This document shows, one piece after another, positions 4,856-5,389 of a DNA stretch of 5,389 bases (position 1 is the first letter of the stretch; the number at the start of each line of letters is the position of its first letter). This DNA comes from an uncultured Coriobacteriales bacterium (GTDB taxonomy: Bacteria > Actinomycetota > Coriobacteriia > Coriobacteriales > UMGS124). The notes beneath the pieces were generated by a model, which did not search any database, was not told the DNA's origin, and saw nothing but the letters and a program-made list of their open reading frames with translations. The stretch lies in assembly GCA_903789505.1 (NCBI GenBank), contig CAIFEU010000163.1, positions 1-5,389 on the forward strand, written 5' to 3'. A program made the position numbers and the translations under genes.

Positions 4856-5389
4856 CTAGCAGCCGAGGAACTGGTCGGTCAGGACGGGGTAGCCCTTCTG
4901 CATCCACTGGTAGATGCCCCCGTCGACGACCCTGAGCAGCCCCGCGTCGTAGCCGTTCGCGAGCAGCGTGTAGTACGTCTCGGCCAGGCGGTCGCTGTTC
5001 TTGTACGCGATCAGGATGACCTCCTCGTCGGTGGGGATCTCGTCGAGACGGATCTCGATCTGTCGGCCGGCGGGGATGTTGCGCGAGCCCTCGATCTGGT
5101 TCTTGGTGTAGTCGCGGTGGCTGCGGATGTCGAGCAGCGTGACGCTGCCGTCGGTGACCGCGCCGGTCTGCGTCAGGTCGTACAGGTCGTCGACGGTCAT
5201 CAGGGCCTCCGACGGGATGTCCTCGAAGCGCCTCGTGCTGTTGCCCTTCGCCGTGGCGTCCGCTGATGACGCCGCCGAGGACGACGCCCTGTCGGCCGCC
5301 GACGAGGCCGAGCCCGCGCGCGCGGCGACCCCGTCCTCCGAGGAGTCCGCCCGTGCCGCCGCCGCAAGCGCCGGGGAGCTCCCCCTGCC
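4856..5389 (-). CDS. Exported pseudo-rhodanese domain protein, 5' end outside the window
   Basis: 177 residues are visible; the frame stays open to the window edge, so the start lies beyond 5389. The 63 codons before the internal ATG at 5200 contain no ATG, GTG or TTG and read as a likely signal-peptide end (SSPALAAAARADSS) and an Ala/Ser/Asp linker like that of the rhodanese at the left. The rhodanese domain follows: LLDIRSHRDY, IEGSRNIPAG, then VILIAYKNSDR where active rhodaneses have V-x-Y-C-x5-S, and the NGYD and VVDGGIYQWMQKGYPV ending. Aligned by the 17-residue spacing to the conserved Gly-Tyr, the catalytic Cys is Tyr (codon 5003-5005), so the domain is probably not a sulfurtransferase. 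The only Cys visible is the final residue of FLGC. A GGAGG lies 5 bases before the ATG at 5200, so an internal start is possible but would lose the export region. Co-transcribed with the hydrolase. Confidence 0.82.
   Translation of the reverse strand, partial: GRGSSPALAAAARADSSEDGVAARAGSASSAADRASSSAASSADATAKGNSTRRFEDIPSEALMTVDDLYDLTQTGAVTDGSVTLLDIRSHRDYTKNQIEGSRNIPAGRQIEIRLDEIPTDEEVILIAYKNSDRLAETYYTLLANGYDAGLLRVVDGGIYQWMQKGYPVLTDQFLGC

Noticed and set aside
3428..5266. A 612-codon plus-strand open frame
   Set aside because: It is antisense to three recognisable minus-strand genes and its translation is low-complexity.

Overview
The window is very GC-rich DNA from a bacterium. Exported proteins with Ala/Ser/Asp-rich linkers, a solitary AbiEi-like protein with a nuclease-type C-terminus and a clear twin-arginine signal suggest a high-GC Actinomycetota, most likely a Coriobacteriia (Olsenella/Collinsella/Eggerthella type). 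That placement is inference from protein style. No rRNA, tRNA, CRISPR array, transposase or phage gene was seen.

Layout, left to right. 1-178: short non-coding end with an 18-bp tandem repeat. 179-1021 (minus): Tat-exported rhodanese with a CC-GGGG active-site loop. 1022-1914: an 893-bp gene-free region holding three copies of a 71-bp, centrally symmetric palindromic element, plus putative promoters for the two divergent genes beside it. 1915-3132 (plus): AbiEi-like winged-helix protein with a DUF559/Vsr-like nuclease-fold C-terminal domain; its last ~64 codons run antisense through the end of the next gene. 2940-3650 (minus): class I SAM-dependent methyltransferase with an unusual glycine-loop motif. 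3651-3787: 137-bp spacer with two different pairs of direct repeats. 3788-4837 (minus): exported isochorismatase/nicotinamidase-like cysteine hydrolase. 4856 to beyond 5389 (minus): exported rhodanese-domain protein whose catalytic Cys is replaced by Tyr, 5' end cut by the window edge.

The right-hand rhodanese and the hydrolase are separated by only 18 bp and look like one transcription unit, possibly including the methyltransferase. Three of the five proteins appear to be exported and share one plan: signal peptide, low-complexity Ala/Ser/Asp linker, then a small enzyme fold. Two of them are rhodaneses, one with and one without the catalytic Cys. This suggests cell-envelope chemistry, possibly on sulfur or thiol substrates, but no substrate can be read from the sequence. 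The most unusual DNA feature is the triplicated 71-bp palindrome; the most unusual protein feature is the pseudo-rhodanese/hydrolase pair.
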